A DNA stretch of 64,000 nt from Prado023 sp963697345. Its GTDB lineage: Bacteria; Actinomycetota; Actinomycetes; S36-B12; CAIYMF01. Below the pieces are notes generated by a model, which ran no database searches, was not told the origin of the DNA, and saw only the letters and a program-made list of their open reading frames with translations. Numbering within the stretch: the first letter of the stretch is position 1; each line of letters begins with the position of its first letter. The translations under genes and the position numbers were made by a program. Below are positions 27,997 through 36,429 of this stretch, piece by piece. Location: the NCBI GenBank assembly GCA_963697345.1, contig CAVONS010000013.1, forward strand, positions 73,151-137,150, given 5' to 3'.

Positions 27997-29167
27997 GTGA
28001 GCGAGGATCCCCGCGAAGCCCTTCTCGATGTCGCGCGCGACATCGTGGCCAAACGTGGCTACCTCGGCCTGACCATGCGGACCGCCTCGGCGGCGGCCGG
28101 GGTCACCCCCGATGTTGCCCGGCGCTACTACCGCAATCGCGATTCGCTGTTCGCTGCCGCGATGCGCCTGCCCGCCGATCCCGTGTCGGCGATCCCCACG
28201 CTCATGGCACCGGGCATCGAGGGCATGGGCGAGCGTCTCGTCCGATTCACCCTGGACACGCTCAGAGATCCGGAGGCCCGCAACGACATCATGTCGCTGG
28301 CGCGCACGGGTGTGTCGGCGGGTCACGCGGTCACCGGGCTGCAGGACTTCATCGAGGTCGGTGTGGTGGATCGTGTTGCCGGGATCATCGGCGTGCCGGA
28401 CGCGAGGATGCGCTCGGCGCTGATCACCAGCTATCTGATGGGCGTGGCGATCATGCGCTACGGCGTGCGGCTCGAGCCGTTGGCCTCGGCCAGTGACGAG
28501 GAGGTGATCCGGATCGTGGCGCCGGTCATCCAGGATCTCCTGGATCCACGTCATCCCATCCCCGGATCCGACCGTGACCGGGCCGAAGCACCACGCCCCA
28601 TGGCCACAGGTCAGGAGCCCGAGCAGCCGACAAGCCGGACGCGGACGTTCGACCCCGATCCGGCTGCCACGAGGGCGAGGAAGGCGGCCGCGCTGGCCAA
28701 GGAGGCCGAGCTCGTCCGCGAACGAGCCGAAGCCGATCGCAGGGCGTCCACGTCGGGCGCCGGTGGCGGAGCCGGTGGTTCCGGGGTGCCGAAGAAGACA
28801 TCGGCCCGGAAGTCCCAGGCCACCAGGAAGCCATCCGCGGCGAAGGCGACCTCCACCCGGAAGTCATCGACGGCGAAGCGTCCCCCTTCCGGGAAGCCGC
28901 CCGCGGCGAAGGCGACGCCCGCCCGGAAGGTCAGCCAAGGCCACCAAGCGGCCCCCGGCGGCCAAGGCGATCAAGCCCACTGCGCCGGGGAGCACGGGAG
29001 TGGAGGGGGAGCCGGCCGGGAGGAAGCCGACGACGGCGAAGGGCAGCGCCCCATCCAGCGCCTCAGCGCCTCGAGCGACCACGGCCGGGAAGGCGACAGG
29101 AGACCCCAGCGGCTCGGGACCGAAGCATGGTGGGACCGCGAAGCCCTCTGGTGGCGCTTCGCAGTAG
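27997..29167 (+). CDS. TetR family regulator with Lys/Ala/Pro-rich tail; one-base frameshift in the tail
   Basis: Residues 1-50 hold a TetR helix-turn-helix (ALLDVARDIVAKRGYLGLTMRTASAAAGVTPDVARRYYRNRDSLF); residues to about 185 are the ligand/dimer domain. From about 210 the protein is a long tail of SARK, AKAT and PPAAKA repeats. At 28929-28930 the frame changes: one base removed turns VSQGHQAAPGG into SAKATKRPPAAKAIK and continues to the stop at 29167, giving 389 residues. Without correction the frame runs to 29322 with unlike composition. The ligand and targets are unknown. Confidence 0.75.
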
Positions 29168-29219
29168 CCCGTGGCGCCGTCGGGGGCTGGCCGGGGTCGG
29201 CGCGCCGGGGCCTGGGACC

Positions 29220-30401
29220 TCAGTGGGCAGTGAATTCGCGGGCGATGGCAGAGGTTGTGGCCTGGTCGACGAGGCCGAGCTGCCAGGCCATCGTCACGGC
29301 CTCGACGGCGTTCTCGACGTAGTACATGGCAATACCCTCCTCGCGCAGCGTGGCTGCGCGGGCCGCGACCTCCTCACTGCGCTCCGCCATGTGTGATCCC
29401 ACATACATCAGGAAGATGGCCCGGATGTGTCCCGGGAACTCCCGCGCCATCAGCTCGTAGGTCTCCGGATCACCCTGACCCACATCCCCGATGAGGACGA
29501 AGGAGTACGTGGGATTGCCCTCGATGAGGCTGCGGATCGTGCTGCGCTTGTGCTCCCGTCCGTCGCGCATCAGCCGATCGGACGTGGGGCCCCAGTCGGT
29601 CAGGAAGAGCGGCCCGCGCGGGAAGTGGTGCATCGTCGTGAAGGCGACGAGGTAGTCATAGAGGTTCCATGAGCCGGTGGACACGTAGTAGAACGGCACA
29701 GCCCGGGGGCTGCCGTCGCCGCGGGCCAGCCCTGCATAGAAGGTGGCCATGCCCGGCACCGGCTTGCGGTCGGCGACATCTCGGAACACGGTTCGTCCCA
29801 CAGCTGTCCAGCCCTGGGTGAGTCCGGTCTTCATGATGGTGTCGTCGATGTCGGAGACCACCGCCACGCCGCCACGTGGGTCGGCGACCAGCACGCGTCC
29901 GATCGTATGCGGGACCGAGGAGTCGACGGGGTCGATGTCCATGACGTGCCACCCCGGGGACAGCTGGCCGACATTGAGCGTGATGTGCAGGTACCCGTCG
30001 GAGTCGCTGGTGAACTCCCCACTTGCCTCGCCCATCGACGCACGCACGGTGATCCCGGACATCGTCAGGACGGTGAACCGGCGCAGGTTCGCCCGGAGGG
30101 TGTTGCCGAACCCCAGGGGCATCTCGCCGGCGGTGAACAGGGGCTTCTCGATGGTGCGCGCCGTCAGGTGGGCCACCCCGTCGGCGTGCCAGCCCCGGTA
30201 GGCGACGACCACTGTCGGGCGCAGGACGGCTCGCCTCGTCTTGAGCTCGATGAGCCCAGCGTTGACCGACTGGTCGACGTTCTGGGCCACCGCGGGCCAG
30301 TCGACGTCCTCGATCGCGCTGGACACGCGCGCTTCGATCCCTCTGAGTGCGCCGGTCACCAACGAAGCTCCTGGTATCCCGGACAGACTGGGAATGTTCA
30401 C
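29220..30401 (-). CDS. App1-like phosphatidate phosphatase domain protein (DUF2183)
   Basis: The 393-residue product carries a DUF2183/App1 catalytic domain, the HAD-type lipid phosphatase family named after yeast App1 phosphatidate phosphatase. The DxDDT-type motif is VVSDIDDTIMKTGLT (about residue 185), followed by FYYVSTGSWNLYDYL, FLTDWGP, KRSTIRSLIEGNPTYSFVLIGDVGQGDPETY. The N-terminal 170 residues are beta-rich (VVVAYRGWHADG, VTLTMSG). GTG start preceded by AAAGGCGGGGCT. In bacteria the true substrate is unproved. Confidence 0.85.
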   Translation of the reverse strand: MNIPSLSGIPGASLVTGALRGIEARVSSAIEDVDWPAVAQNVDQSVNAGLIELKTRRAVLRPTVVVAYRGWHADGVAHLTARTIEKPLFTAGEMPLGFGNTLRANLRRFTVLTMSGITVRASMGEASGEFTSDSDGYLHITLNVGQLSPGWHVMDIDPVDSSVPHTIGRVLVADPRGGVAVVSDIDDTIMKTGLTQGWTAVGRTVFRDVADRKPVPGMATFYAGLARGDGSPRAVPFYYVSTGSWNLYDYLVAFTTMHHFPRGPLFLTDWGPTSDRLMRDGREHKRSTIRSLIEGNPTYSFVLIGDVGQGDPETYELMAREFPGHIRAIFLMYVGSHMAERSEEVAARAATLREEGIAMYYVENAVEAVTMAWQLGLVDQATTSAIAREFTAH

Positions 30402-30518
30402 AGCCCCGCCTTTCCCGTGGTCCCGGCAAGGCTACCGGGGGCCGTGGGCGGGGGCGACCTCACAGGCAGGCACGTGTGTGGTGATGTGGTCGAGGCGACG
30501 CCACGCGGCTGCCCCGCG

Positions 30519-30524
30519 TAGCCT
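30519..30524 (+). promoter_or_regulatory. -10 hexamer TAGCCT upstream of proline dehydrogenase
   Basis: TAGCCT lies 23 bp before the ATG at 30548, with GGAGG at 30532-30536 between; this gene therefore has a short leader with a Shine-Dalgarno sequence. Confidence 0.35.
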
Positions 30525-30547
30525 TCACCGCGGAGGTGTGTCGACCC

Positions 30548-31465
30548 ATGGTGGATCTCAGTGGTGTGCTCGGGCGGCTGCCCGACAGGGACGCGGTCGT
30601 CACCGCGCTCGAGCGGGTGCCGGTGACCAGGGACGCCATCAGCCCGTTCGTGCCCGGAGAGTCGGTCTCAGCCGCAGTGGCGGCTGCGCAGTCAGTGCTG
30701 CAGGCAGGAATGTCAGTGGCCGTCGTTCACCTGCCCGACCCGGCCGACGGCGACGCCACGCGTGGCATCCACGAGCAGATCATCGAGGCGTTCACCGAGG
30801 CGAACCTGGCCGTGGGCACGGACCTGGTCATCGACCTGGCCGACCTCGGCCTGTCCCAGGGGGTGGACTCGGCCGCGGTCGCCGAGGAAGTGGCGGCGCT
30901 GTGCAGGGCCGCCGAGCTGGTCGGCATGACCGTGACCGTGGACGCACTGTCCCATGAGCACCTGGACACCGGGCTGTCGATCCACGCTGCCCTGATCGCC
31001 GACCACCCCGACCTCGGGGTGACACTGGCGGCCCACCTGCTGCGAAGCGAGGCGGATTGTGGCGATGTGGCCCGCGCAGGCGCTCGGGTGCGGCTGGTGC
31101 GCCAGGCCGGGCAGACGCCCAAGGGGCTGTCCTTTGCCGGGGACCACGAGATCGACAAGGCCTACATCCGGTGCATGCGGCAGCTGATGGCCGGGGCCGC
31201 TCGCCCCCTCCTGGCCACGCAGGACCAGCGACTGATCGAGATCGCGGGGGCGCTCGCAGTGCGCAGTGACCGGGACCCCAGCACGTACGCGTTCCAGTTC
31301 CCGCTGGGCGTGCGCCAGGACTCGGCGGCCGAGCTGGTGTCGGCCGGCTCCCACGTCGGCGTCCTCGTGCCCTTCGGGCCCGGCTGGTCGAACTACCTGT
31401 TGCGGCAGATCGCGCTGAAGCCCGATGTGGTGGGCCAGGCCGCGCGGGCGGCGATGGGGCGGTGA
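30548..31465 (+). CDS. Proline dehydrogenase
   Basis: Proline dehydrogenase oxidises L-proline to pyrroline-5-carboxylate with FAD. The 305-residue product matches the monofunctional PRODH of Gram-positive bacteria: VTVDALSHEHLDTGLSIHAAL, VRLVRQAGQTPKGLSFAGDHEIDKAYIRCMRQLM, LLATQDQRLIEIA and FQFPLGVRQDSAAEL. ATG follows GGAGG at 11 nt; a GTG at 30536 is possible but would overlap that Shine-Dalgarno sequence. It overlaps proC, which runs the opposite P5C-to-proline step; no P5C dehydrogenase is near. Confidence 0.87.
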   Translation: MVDLSGVLGRLPDRDAVVTALERVPVTRDAISPFVPGESVSAAVAAAQSVLQAGMSVAVVHLPDPADGDATRGIHEQIIEAFTEANLAVGTDLVIDLADLGLSQGVDSAAVAEEVAALCRAAELVGMTVTVDALSHEHLDTGLSIHAALIADHPDLGVTLAAHLLRSEADCGDVARAGARVRLVRQAGQTPKGLSFAGDHEIDKAYIRCMRQLMAGAARPLLATQDQRLIEIAGALAVRSDRDPSTYAFQFPLGVRQDSAAELVSAGSHVGVLVPFGPGWSNYLLRQIALKPDVVGQAARAAMGR

Positions 31466-32295
31466 ACGGGAGCGTGCTGGGTGACCGAGCGGGCGACCCG
31501 CGGATCGCCGTGCTCGGTGCGGGCAGGATGGGAGCCGCTGTGATCACCGGCCTGCTCAACTCGGGGTGGGCATCGCAGCGGATCGTGGCCGCAGATTCCC
31601 ACGCACCGACTGCCGACGCGCTCAAGCAGCGACTGGGCATCGAGGTGCTGCCGGCAGAGGAGGCGGTTGTCGGAGCCGATGTGGTCGTGGTGGCCGTCAA
31701 GCCGCACCACGTGGTGCCCCTGCTTGACCAGATATCGGCCACGCTGCCCGCGGGGTCGACCGTGGTCTCGTTGGCAGCGGGGGTGCCCACCTCGGCGATG
31801 TCGGGCCACCTGCCCAGCGGCGTCGCCCTGGTGCGGGTGATGCCCAACACCCCAGCCCTGGTCGGCGAGGGGATGTCCGTGCTGTCCCCGGCGCCGGGAT
31901 GCCCCTCCGAGGCCCTGTCGCTCGCCGAGCGAGTCCTCCGGTCGGTGGGTCAGGTCCGCACGGCCCCGGAATCGGCCCAGGATGCAGTGACTGCCCTGAG
32001 CGGTTCCGGTCCGGCGTACGCGTTCTACGTCGCCGAGGCGATGATCGACGCGGGTGTGCTCCTCGGGCTTCCCCATGACCTGGCCCACGACCTCACGGTG
32101 CAGACCCTCCTCGGGGCCGCCACGATGATGCGCGACGTGGACCAGCAGCCCGCAACCCTGCGAGAGAACGTCACCTCCCCGGGAGGCACCACGGCGGCTG
32201 CCGTGTCCGTCCTGGACGATGCGCAGCTGAAGTCCGTGTTCGCCGAGGCGATGCGGGCCGCTCGGGACCGCTCGGCCGAGCTCGGACGGTCCTGA
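31462..32295 (+). CDS. proC: Pyrroline-5-carboxylate reductase
   Basis: ProC reduces pyrroline-5-carboxylate to L-proline with NADPH. The 277-residue product has the dinucleotide-binding IAVLGAGRMGAAVITGLL, VVVAVKPHHVVPLL, VRVMPNTPALVGEGMSVL, the signature ALSGSGPAYAFYVAEAMIDAGVLLGL and ENVTSPGGTTAAAVSVLDD. GTG overlaps the proline dehydrogenase stop (GTGA). Its mycobacterial counterpart (Rv0500) also sits near the HTH-bS22-epimerase genes, here about 3.7 kb downstream. Confidence 0.96.
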   Translation: MNGSVLGDRAGDPRIAVLGAGRMGAAVITGLLNSGWASQRIVAADSHAPTADALKQRLGIEVLPAEEAVVGADVVVVAVKPHHVVPLLDQISATLPAGSTVVSLAAGVPTSAMSGHLPSGVALVRVMPNTPALVGEGMSVLSPAPGCPSEALSLAERVLRSVGQVRTAPESAQDAVTALSGSGPAYAFYVAEAMIDAGVLLGLPHDLAHDLTVQTLLGAATMMRDVDQQPATLRENVTSPGGTTAAAVSVLDDAQLKSVFAEAMRAARDRSAELGRS

Positions 32296-32329
32296 AGCCC
32301 GGACGGTTCGCAGGGCGGGCCGGCCGCCG

Positions 32330-32992
32330 TCACAGCAGCAGGGGCGACACCTCATCCTCAGGACCGCACACCACCAGGACGTCGTCCTTGGCCAGCACCA
32401 GGTCAGGGGTGGCCAGGTCGGGCATTCCGCGACCCTTCCGGCTGACGGCCATGACCAGGATCCCCTTCTCCGCGAGGTCCGTCACCTCAGCCAGCGACTG
32501 ACCCTCCTGAGCCCGGCTCACCTGGAGCGCGGCGTAGGCCAACCCATCCACCGTCGGGATGTACTCGGTCCGGTGGCCCAGCAGGGCGTGGGCCACCCGC
32601 CGGCCAACTTCGAGCTCCGGGTAGACCACCTCCGTGACCCCGATCTTGCGCAGGATCTTGGCTTGGTCGGCATTGATCGCCTTGGCCCAGATCTCCGGGA
32701 TGCCGAAGGCTTCCTTGAGCAGCAGGGCGCAGACCAGCGAGGCCTCCATGGCGTCGCCGATGGCGACCACGGCCCGGGTGTACTCGGCCACGCCGAGCTG
32801 CTCGAGGGCCTCCTTGGAGGTGACGTCGGCCTCGACGGACATGGTGACCTGCCTGCTGGCCTGCCGGACCAGGTCCGGGTCCTGGTCGATGGCAAGGACC
32901 TCACACCCCTCCCGGGTCAGTGCCGATGCCACGGACCTGCCGAAGCGGCCCAGCCCCAGCACAACCACGGGCTCGACTTCACGAGCGGGCAT
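32330..32992 (-). CDS. TrkA/KtrA-type potassium uptake regulator
   Basis: The 220-residue protein is a cytosolic RCK protein that gates a TrkH/KtrB channel. The RCK-N Rossmann domain has VVVLGLGRFGRSVASAL (NAD/ATP-binding GxGxxG) and AIDQDPDLV; RCK-C follows from about residue 135 (VAEVTDLAEKGILVMAV). ATG follows GAAGGAGG. It is 24 bp downstream of the trkH-like gene on the same strand. RCK-C domains of this type bind c-di-AMP in Firmicutes and some actinobacteria; disA is also in this window. Confidence 0.92.
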   Translation of the reverse strand: MPAREVEPVVVLGLGRFGRSVASALTREGCEVLAIDQDPDLVRQASRQVTMSVEADVTSKEALEQLGVAEYTRAVVAIGDAMEASLVCALLLKEAFGIPEIWAKAINADQAKILRKIGVTEVVYPELEVGRRVAHALLGHRTEYIPTVDGLAYAALQVSRAQEGQSLAEVTDLAEKGILVMAVSRKGRGMPDLATPDLVLAKDDVLVVCGPEDEVSPLLL

Positions 32993-33016
32993 TGCATCCT
33001 CCTTCGCGGTCCATGA

Positions 33017-34642
33017 TCAGCCGATCATGGGGCGGCCCTCAGGCAGCCGGTAGTAGCGGGACGTGTTGCGCAGGGTCAGTGACGAGGCCAGGGTCAACGG
33101 GCCGACTCGGCCGAGGAACATCAGGCACACCAGCAGCAGCTGCGCCGGTTCGGAGAGCCCTGGGGTCACGTTCGTGCTCAGCCCGACCGTGGCCAGCGCC
33201 GAGATGGTCTCGAACAGGGCCTTGTCCAGGTTCAGGCCGGTCATGGCCAGCAGCGCCATCGTCCCGGCCACGACCGCGCTGAGGCTGACGATGGTCACCG
33301 CGATGGCCACGCGCACCGTCGTGGTGGGGATACGCCGATCCAGGACGTTGACGTCGGTGTGGCCACGGATCTCGGCGCGGGCGGCCGCCACCAGGACCAT
33401 GAGTGTGGTCACCTTCAGCCCGCCGGCGGTGCTGCCGCTGCCCGCGCCCACGAACATCAGCGCGTCGGTGAGCAGGCGGGTCTCCGGCACGACCAGGGAG
33501 TAGTCGACGGTGTTGAATCCGGCCGTGCGTGGTGTGATCCCTCCGGAGAACACCGACTGCACGGCCTTCTCCCACCAGGGCATGGCGCCCAGCGTGCCGG
33601 GATTGCGCCACTCGAAGAGGGCGAAGCCCGCAGTTCCCGCTCCCAGGATGATCGCCGTGCCGATGAGCATCAGGCGAGTGTGCAGGGACAGGGGGATGGG
33701 GTTGGCGAAGCCGAACCTCTCGGGATGGAACGCACCCAGGCGGTAGCGGGACCTGCGCGCCAGTTCGTGTCCGCGGGCCGTCACCTCCGCGACGGTCATC
33801 GTGGCACCGCGGGGAGCTGGTCGCAGGGCACGCGCGGCGGTCGTCCGGCGGAAGATCTCAATGACCACGAGGAAGCCCAGGCCGCCGATCACGATGGCCA
33901 GGGCGATCGGTCCAAGGATCAGGGGATCCTGGCCGTAGGAGATCAAGGAGTCTGAGGCAAGGGCGAAGCCCGCGTTGTTGAAGGCGCTGATGCTGTGGAA
34001 CGTGCCCTGCCACCCGGCCTCCAGCAGCGAGAGGTCGTAGTGGAGCCAGAACCTCAGGCCCAGGAGCACAGCCACCACCGTCTCGACCGTCACCGTGATG
34101 ACGGCCAGGCCGGTCAGGACCTGTCGGACGTCGCCCTGGGTGAGCACACCCGTCTCGGCCTGGGCGGCCAGGCGTGAGGCGGTCCCGAGCTTGCGGTTGA
34201 GCAGCAGGATCCACAGCGTGCCCAGCGCCTGGATCCCGAATCCGCCAACCTGGATCAGGACGAGGATGGTGATCTGCCCGACAGGGCTCCAGTACGTGGC
34301 TGTGTCGGCGACCACCAGCCCCGTCACGGTGGTCGCGCTCACCGCAGTGAAGAGCGCGATCCCGGGGCTCGCCGAGCCCTCCGCGGCCCGCATCACTGGA
34401 AGCATGAGCATCAGGGCACCCACGCTGCACAGGATCGCGAACGAGATCACGATCGTCCGGGTCGGTGATCGTGTCGAGATCCGTGCCTGCTGGGACTGCG
34501 TGCGCGCAAGCACCTCTGACGATCCGCCCCTGGTCGGCGCCGCGCGGTACCTGCGCTCCCCACCCGGGTGCCGGCCCTCGTGCTGGCGGCGAGCCCGCAA
34601 CATCCGACGTCGCGGCTCGTTGCGGGAGCGACGAGGGGTCAT
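33017..34642 (-). CDS. TrkH/KtrB-type potassium transporter
   Basis: The 541-residue membrane protein is the K+-conducting subunit. It has the four-fold P-loop pattern: FTAVSATTVTGLVV, FHSISAFNNAGFAL, FSGGITPRTAGFNTVD and FETISALATVGLSTN, each with the filter-region Gly, separated by paired helices. An unusual basic, Arg-rich N-terminal extension of about 60 residues precedes the first helix; the ATG chosen has TAGCCT 6 nt upstream, so the extension looks genuine. The trkA-like gene follows. Confidence 0.93.
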   Translation of the reverse strand: MTPRRSRNEPRRRMLRARRQHEGRHPGGERRYRAAPTRGGSSEVLARTQSQQARISTRSPTRTIVISFAILCSVGALMLMLPVMRAAEGSASPGIALFTAVSATTVTGLVVADTATYWSPVGQITILVLIQVGGFGIQALGTLWILLLNRKLGTASRLAAQAETGVLTQGDVRQVLTGLAVITVTVETVVAVLLGLRFWLHYDLSLLEAGWQGTFHSISAFNNAGFALASDSLISYGQDPLILGPIALAIVIGGLGFLVVIEIFRRTTAARALRPAPRGATMTVAEVTARGHELARRSRYRLGAFHPERFGFANPIPLSLHTRLMLIGTAIILGAGTAGFALFEWRNPGTLGAMPWWEKAVQSVFSGGITPRTAGFNTVDYSLVVPETRLLTDALMFVGAGSGSTAGGLKVTTLMVLVAAARAEIRGHTDVNVLDRRIPTTTVRVAIAVTIVSLSAVVAGTMALLAMTGLNLDKALFETISALATVGLSTNVTPGLSEPAQLLLVCLMFLGRVGPLTLASSLTLRNTSRYYRLPEGRPMIG

Positions 34643-34648
34643 GCCGTG

Positions 34649-34654
34649 AGGCTA
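34649..34654 (-). promoter_or_regulatory. -10 hexamer TAGCCT, leaderless start of trkH-like gene
   Basis: On the minus strand TAGCCT is followed by CACGGC and the ATG at 34642, leaving no 5' leader. Confidence 0.5.
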
Positions 34655-34720
34655 ATGACTGGCGGGCTGGACATGCCCGGCAGAGCGGTGTCCCGGGCGA
34701 CCCGCGACCCGATCTCGGTC

Positions 34721-34726
34721 TACGGT
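34721..34726 (+). promoter_or_regulatory. -10 hexamer TACGGT, leaderless start of acuC
   Basis: TACGGT ends 6 nt before the GTG at 34733 and rejects a 55-codon in-frame extension. Confidence 0.5.
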
Positions 34727-34732
34727 GGCTGG

Positions 34733-35926
34733 GTGACTCATCGGGTGGCCGTCATCGCAGACCCCGCCCTGTCCGCGTACGACTTCGGTCGGGGTCACCC
34801 GATGGCCCCGATCCGGGTCCAACTGGCGCTGCGCCTCGCGCAGGACCTCGGGATCTTCCAGCTCCCCGGTGTGGAGCTCGTCCGATCCGTCGCGCCGGCT
34901 GGGGTCCATGACCTGGTCAGGGTGCACATGCCGGACTTCCTGACGGCGGTGCGCAATGCCGGGCACACCGGTGACCCGGGTGATCCCCGATTCGGGATGG
35001 GTACCGACGACGTCCCGGTCTTCCCCCGGATGCATGAGGCGGCCTCGCACCTGTGCGGATCCAGCGTGCGTGCCGTGGAGGAGGTGCACTCCGGGCGCGC
35101 CGAGCATGCCGTGAACCTGTTCGGCGGCATGCATCACGCCATGCCGGACCGTGCGGCCGGGTTCTGCGTGTACAACGACGCGGGCGTCGCCATCCGGTGG
35201 CTGCTGGACCGGGGTGTGCAGCGGGTGGCCTACGTCGATGTCGATGCTCATCACGGTGACGGCGTCGAGACGATGTTCTACGACGACCCGCGGGTCATGA
35301 CGATCAGCCTGCACGAGAGCGGGCGAACGTTGTACCCGGGGACGGGGTGGCCCTCGGACACCGGGGGGCCGGGTGCGCAAGGGACGGCGGTCAACGTCGC
35401 ACTGCCGGCCGGAACCTCGGACAACCAGTGGCTGCGGGCGTTCAACGCTGTGGTCCCGCAGGTCCTCGAGGAGTTCGACGCGCAGTTCCTGGTCAGCCAG
35501 CATGGCTGTGACTCCCACTTCGAGGACCCGCTGGCACACCTCCTGCTCAGCATCGACGGCCAACGGGCCTCCTACTCCGCACTCCACCGCCTGGCCCACC
35601 GCCTGGCCGGCGGCCGATGGGTGGCCCTCGGCGGCGGGGGCTACGAGATGGATGTCGTGCCGCGGGCCTGGGCCCACCTGATCGCGGAGGCGGCCCACAG
35701 CCCCCTCGACCCGCACACCGCCATCCCGGAGGCATACGCGGTGTTCGTGCTCGACCTGCTCGGTCGGGCCGCGCCGGGGCGGATGACTGATGGCAACGAC
35801 CCCTGGGGTCTGCCCTTCGAACGCAGCTACCACCCCGAGGACCCCCTGGACCGGGCGATCATCGAGACCCGTAGGGCGATCTTCCCGCACTGGGGCCTCG
35901 TGGCCGACCCGTTCGGGGCCTTCTGA
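34733..35926 (+). CDS. acuC: Acetoin utilization protein AcuC (class I-like histone deacetylase)
   Basis: AcuC removes acetyl groups from protein lysines; in Bacillus it reactivates acetylated acetyl-CoA synthetase. The 397-residue product has the zinc-dependent deacetylase motifs: GRGHPMAPIRVQLAL, GGMHHAMPDRAAGFCVYNDAGVAI, YVDVDAHHGDGVETMFYDDPRV with the Asp-His ligands, LHESGRTLYPGTG, LVSQHGCDSHFEDPLAHL and LGGGGYEMDVVPRAW. The GTG is chosen from the upstream promoter. It is divergent from trkH-like gene; no acs or acuA gene is adjacent. Confidence 0.92.
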   Translation: MTHRVAVIADPALSAYDFGRGHPMAPIRVQLALRLAQDLGIFQLPGVELVRSVAPAGVHDLVRVHMPDFLTAVRNAGHTGDPGDPRFGMGTDDVPVFPRMHEAASHLCGSSVRAVEEVHSGRAEHAVNLFGGMHHAMPDRAAGFCVYNDAGVAIRWLLDRGVQRVAYVDVDAHHGDGVETMFYDDPRVMTISLHESGRTLYPGTGWPSDTGGPGAQGTAVNVALPAGTSDNQWLRAFNAVVPQVLEEFDAQFLVSQHGCDSHFEDPLAHLLLSIDGQRASYSALHRLAHRLAGGRWVALGGGGYEMDVVPRAWAHLIAEAAHSPLDPHTAIPEAYAVFVLDLLGRAAPGRMTDGNDPWGLPFERSYHPEDPLDRAIIETRRAIFPHWGLVADPFGAF

Positions 35927-35987
35927 GCGGGGTTCTGGGTGCGCGTGCTGGGTGCTCCTGCCCATTCCCTCGGGCGCATTCTCGGCG

Positions 35988-35993
35988 TAAAGT
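35988..35993 (+). promoter_or_regulatory. -10 hexamer TAAAGT upstream of the small HTH gene
   Basis: TAAAGT lies about 30 bp before the ATG at 36023, and GAGGGGAG precedes that ATG, so this transcript should have a short leader. Confidence 0.4.
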
Positions 35994-36022
35994 GAGGGTG
36001 TCCGGAGTCCTGAGGGGAGTCA

Positions 36023-36223
36023 ATGATGGAGAAGCGCCCCCTTGGTGAGGTTCGGCTCCTGACCGTTGCGGAGGTGGCCGCGATCATGCGGTTGTCGAAG
36101 ATGACCGTCTATCGCATGGTCAACTCCGGGGCCCTGCCGGCGCTCAAGGTCGGCCGTTCGGTGCGGATCCCCGAACACGTCGTCGACGAGTACCTGCGTG
36201 GTTCCTACGTCGACACTGCCTGA
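36023..36223 (+). CDS. Small helix-turn-helix protein, excisionase/BldC-like (Rv0500A type)
   Basis: The 66-residue protein is a single winged helix-turn-helix of the MerR/excisionase type: LLTVAEVAAIMRLSKMTVYRMVNSGALPALKVGRSVRIPEHVVDEYL. Despite the excisionase label it is a core actinobacterial gene, in the same place as Rv0500A, before the bS22-like peptide and an epimerase. It is likely a transcription factor. Two ATGs are adjacent; the first, 3 nt after GAGGGGAGTCA, is used. Confidence 0.85.
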   Translation: MMEKRPLGEVRLLTVAEVAAIMRLSKMTVYRMVNSGALPALKVGRSVRIPEHVVDEYLRGSYVDTA

Positions 36224-36326
36224 GGGCGCGCTGGCAGCAGGTCACGCCGGGTCCCGGTGGTTTCTCGGCTGTCCCGGCGAGCGGTAGCATGGGCAGCAAT
36301 GTCCGGCACGTCAGTGAGGTCTCCCT

Positions 36327-36425
36327 GTGGGTTCTGTGATCAAGAAGCGTCGCAAGCGGATGGCGAAGAAGAAGCACCGCAAGCTGCTCAAGCGCACGCG
36401 GGTCCAGCGCCGTAACGCGAAGTAG
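36327..36425 (+). CDS. bS22/AURKAIP1 (mS38)-like ribosomal peptide
   Basis: This 32-residue, extremely basic peptide (VGSVIKKRRKRMAKKKHRKL, ending QRRNAK) matches the C-terminal motif of mitochondrial AURKAIP1/mS38 and the actinobacterial small-subunit protein bS22, seen near the decoding centre of the mycobacterial ribosome. It is too short for routine gene finders but is conserved in this gene order (Rv0500B). GTG start is preceded by GTGAGGTCTCCCT, a moderate Shine-Dalgarno. The epimerase gene begins 4 bp after the stop. Confidence 0.93.
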   Translation: MGSVIKKRRKRMAKKKHRKLLKRTRVQRRNAK

Positions 36426-36429
36426 CCCC

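Noticed and set aside
34643..34732. A c-di-AMP (ydaO) riboswitch before trkH
   Set aside because: The promoter sits 6 nt from the start codon, so there is no leader to hold one.
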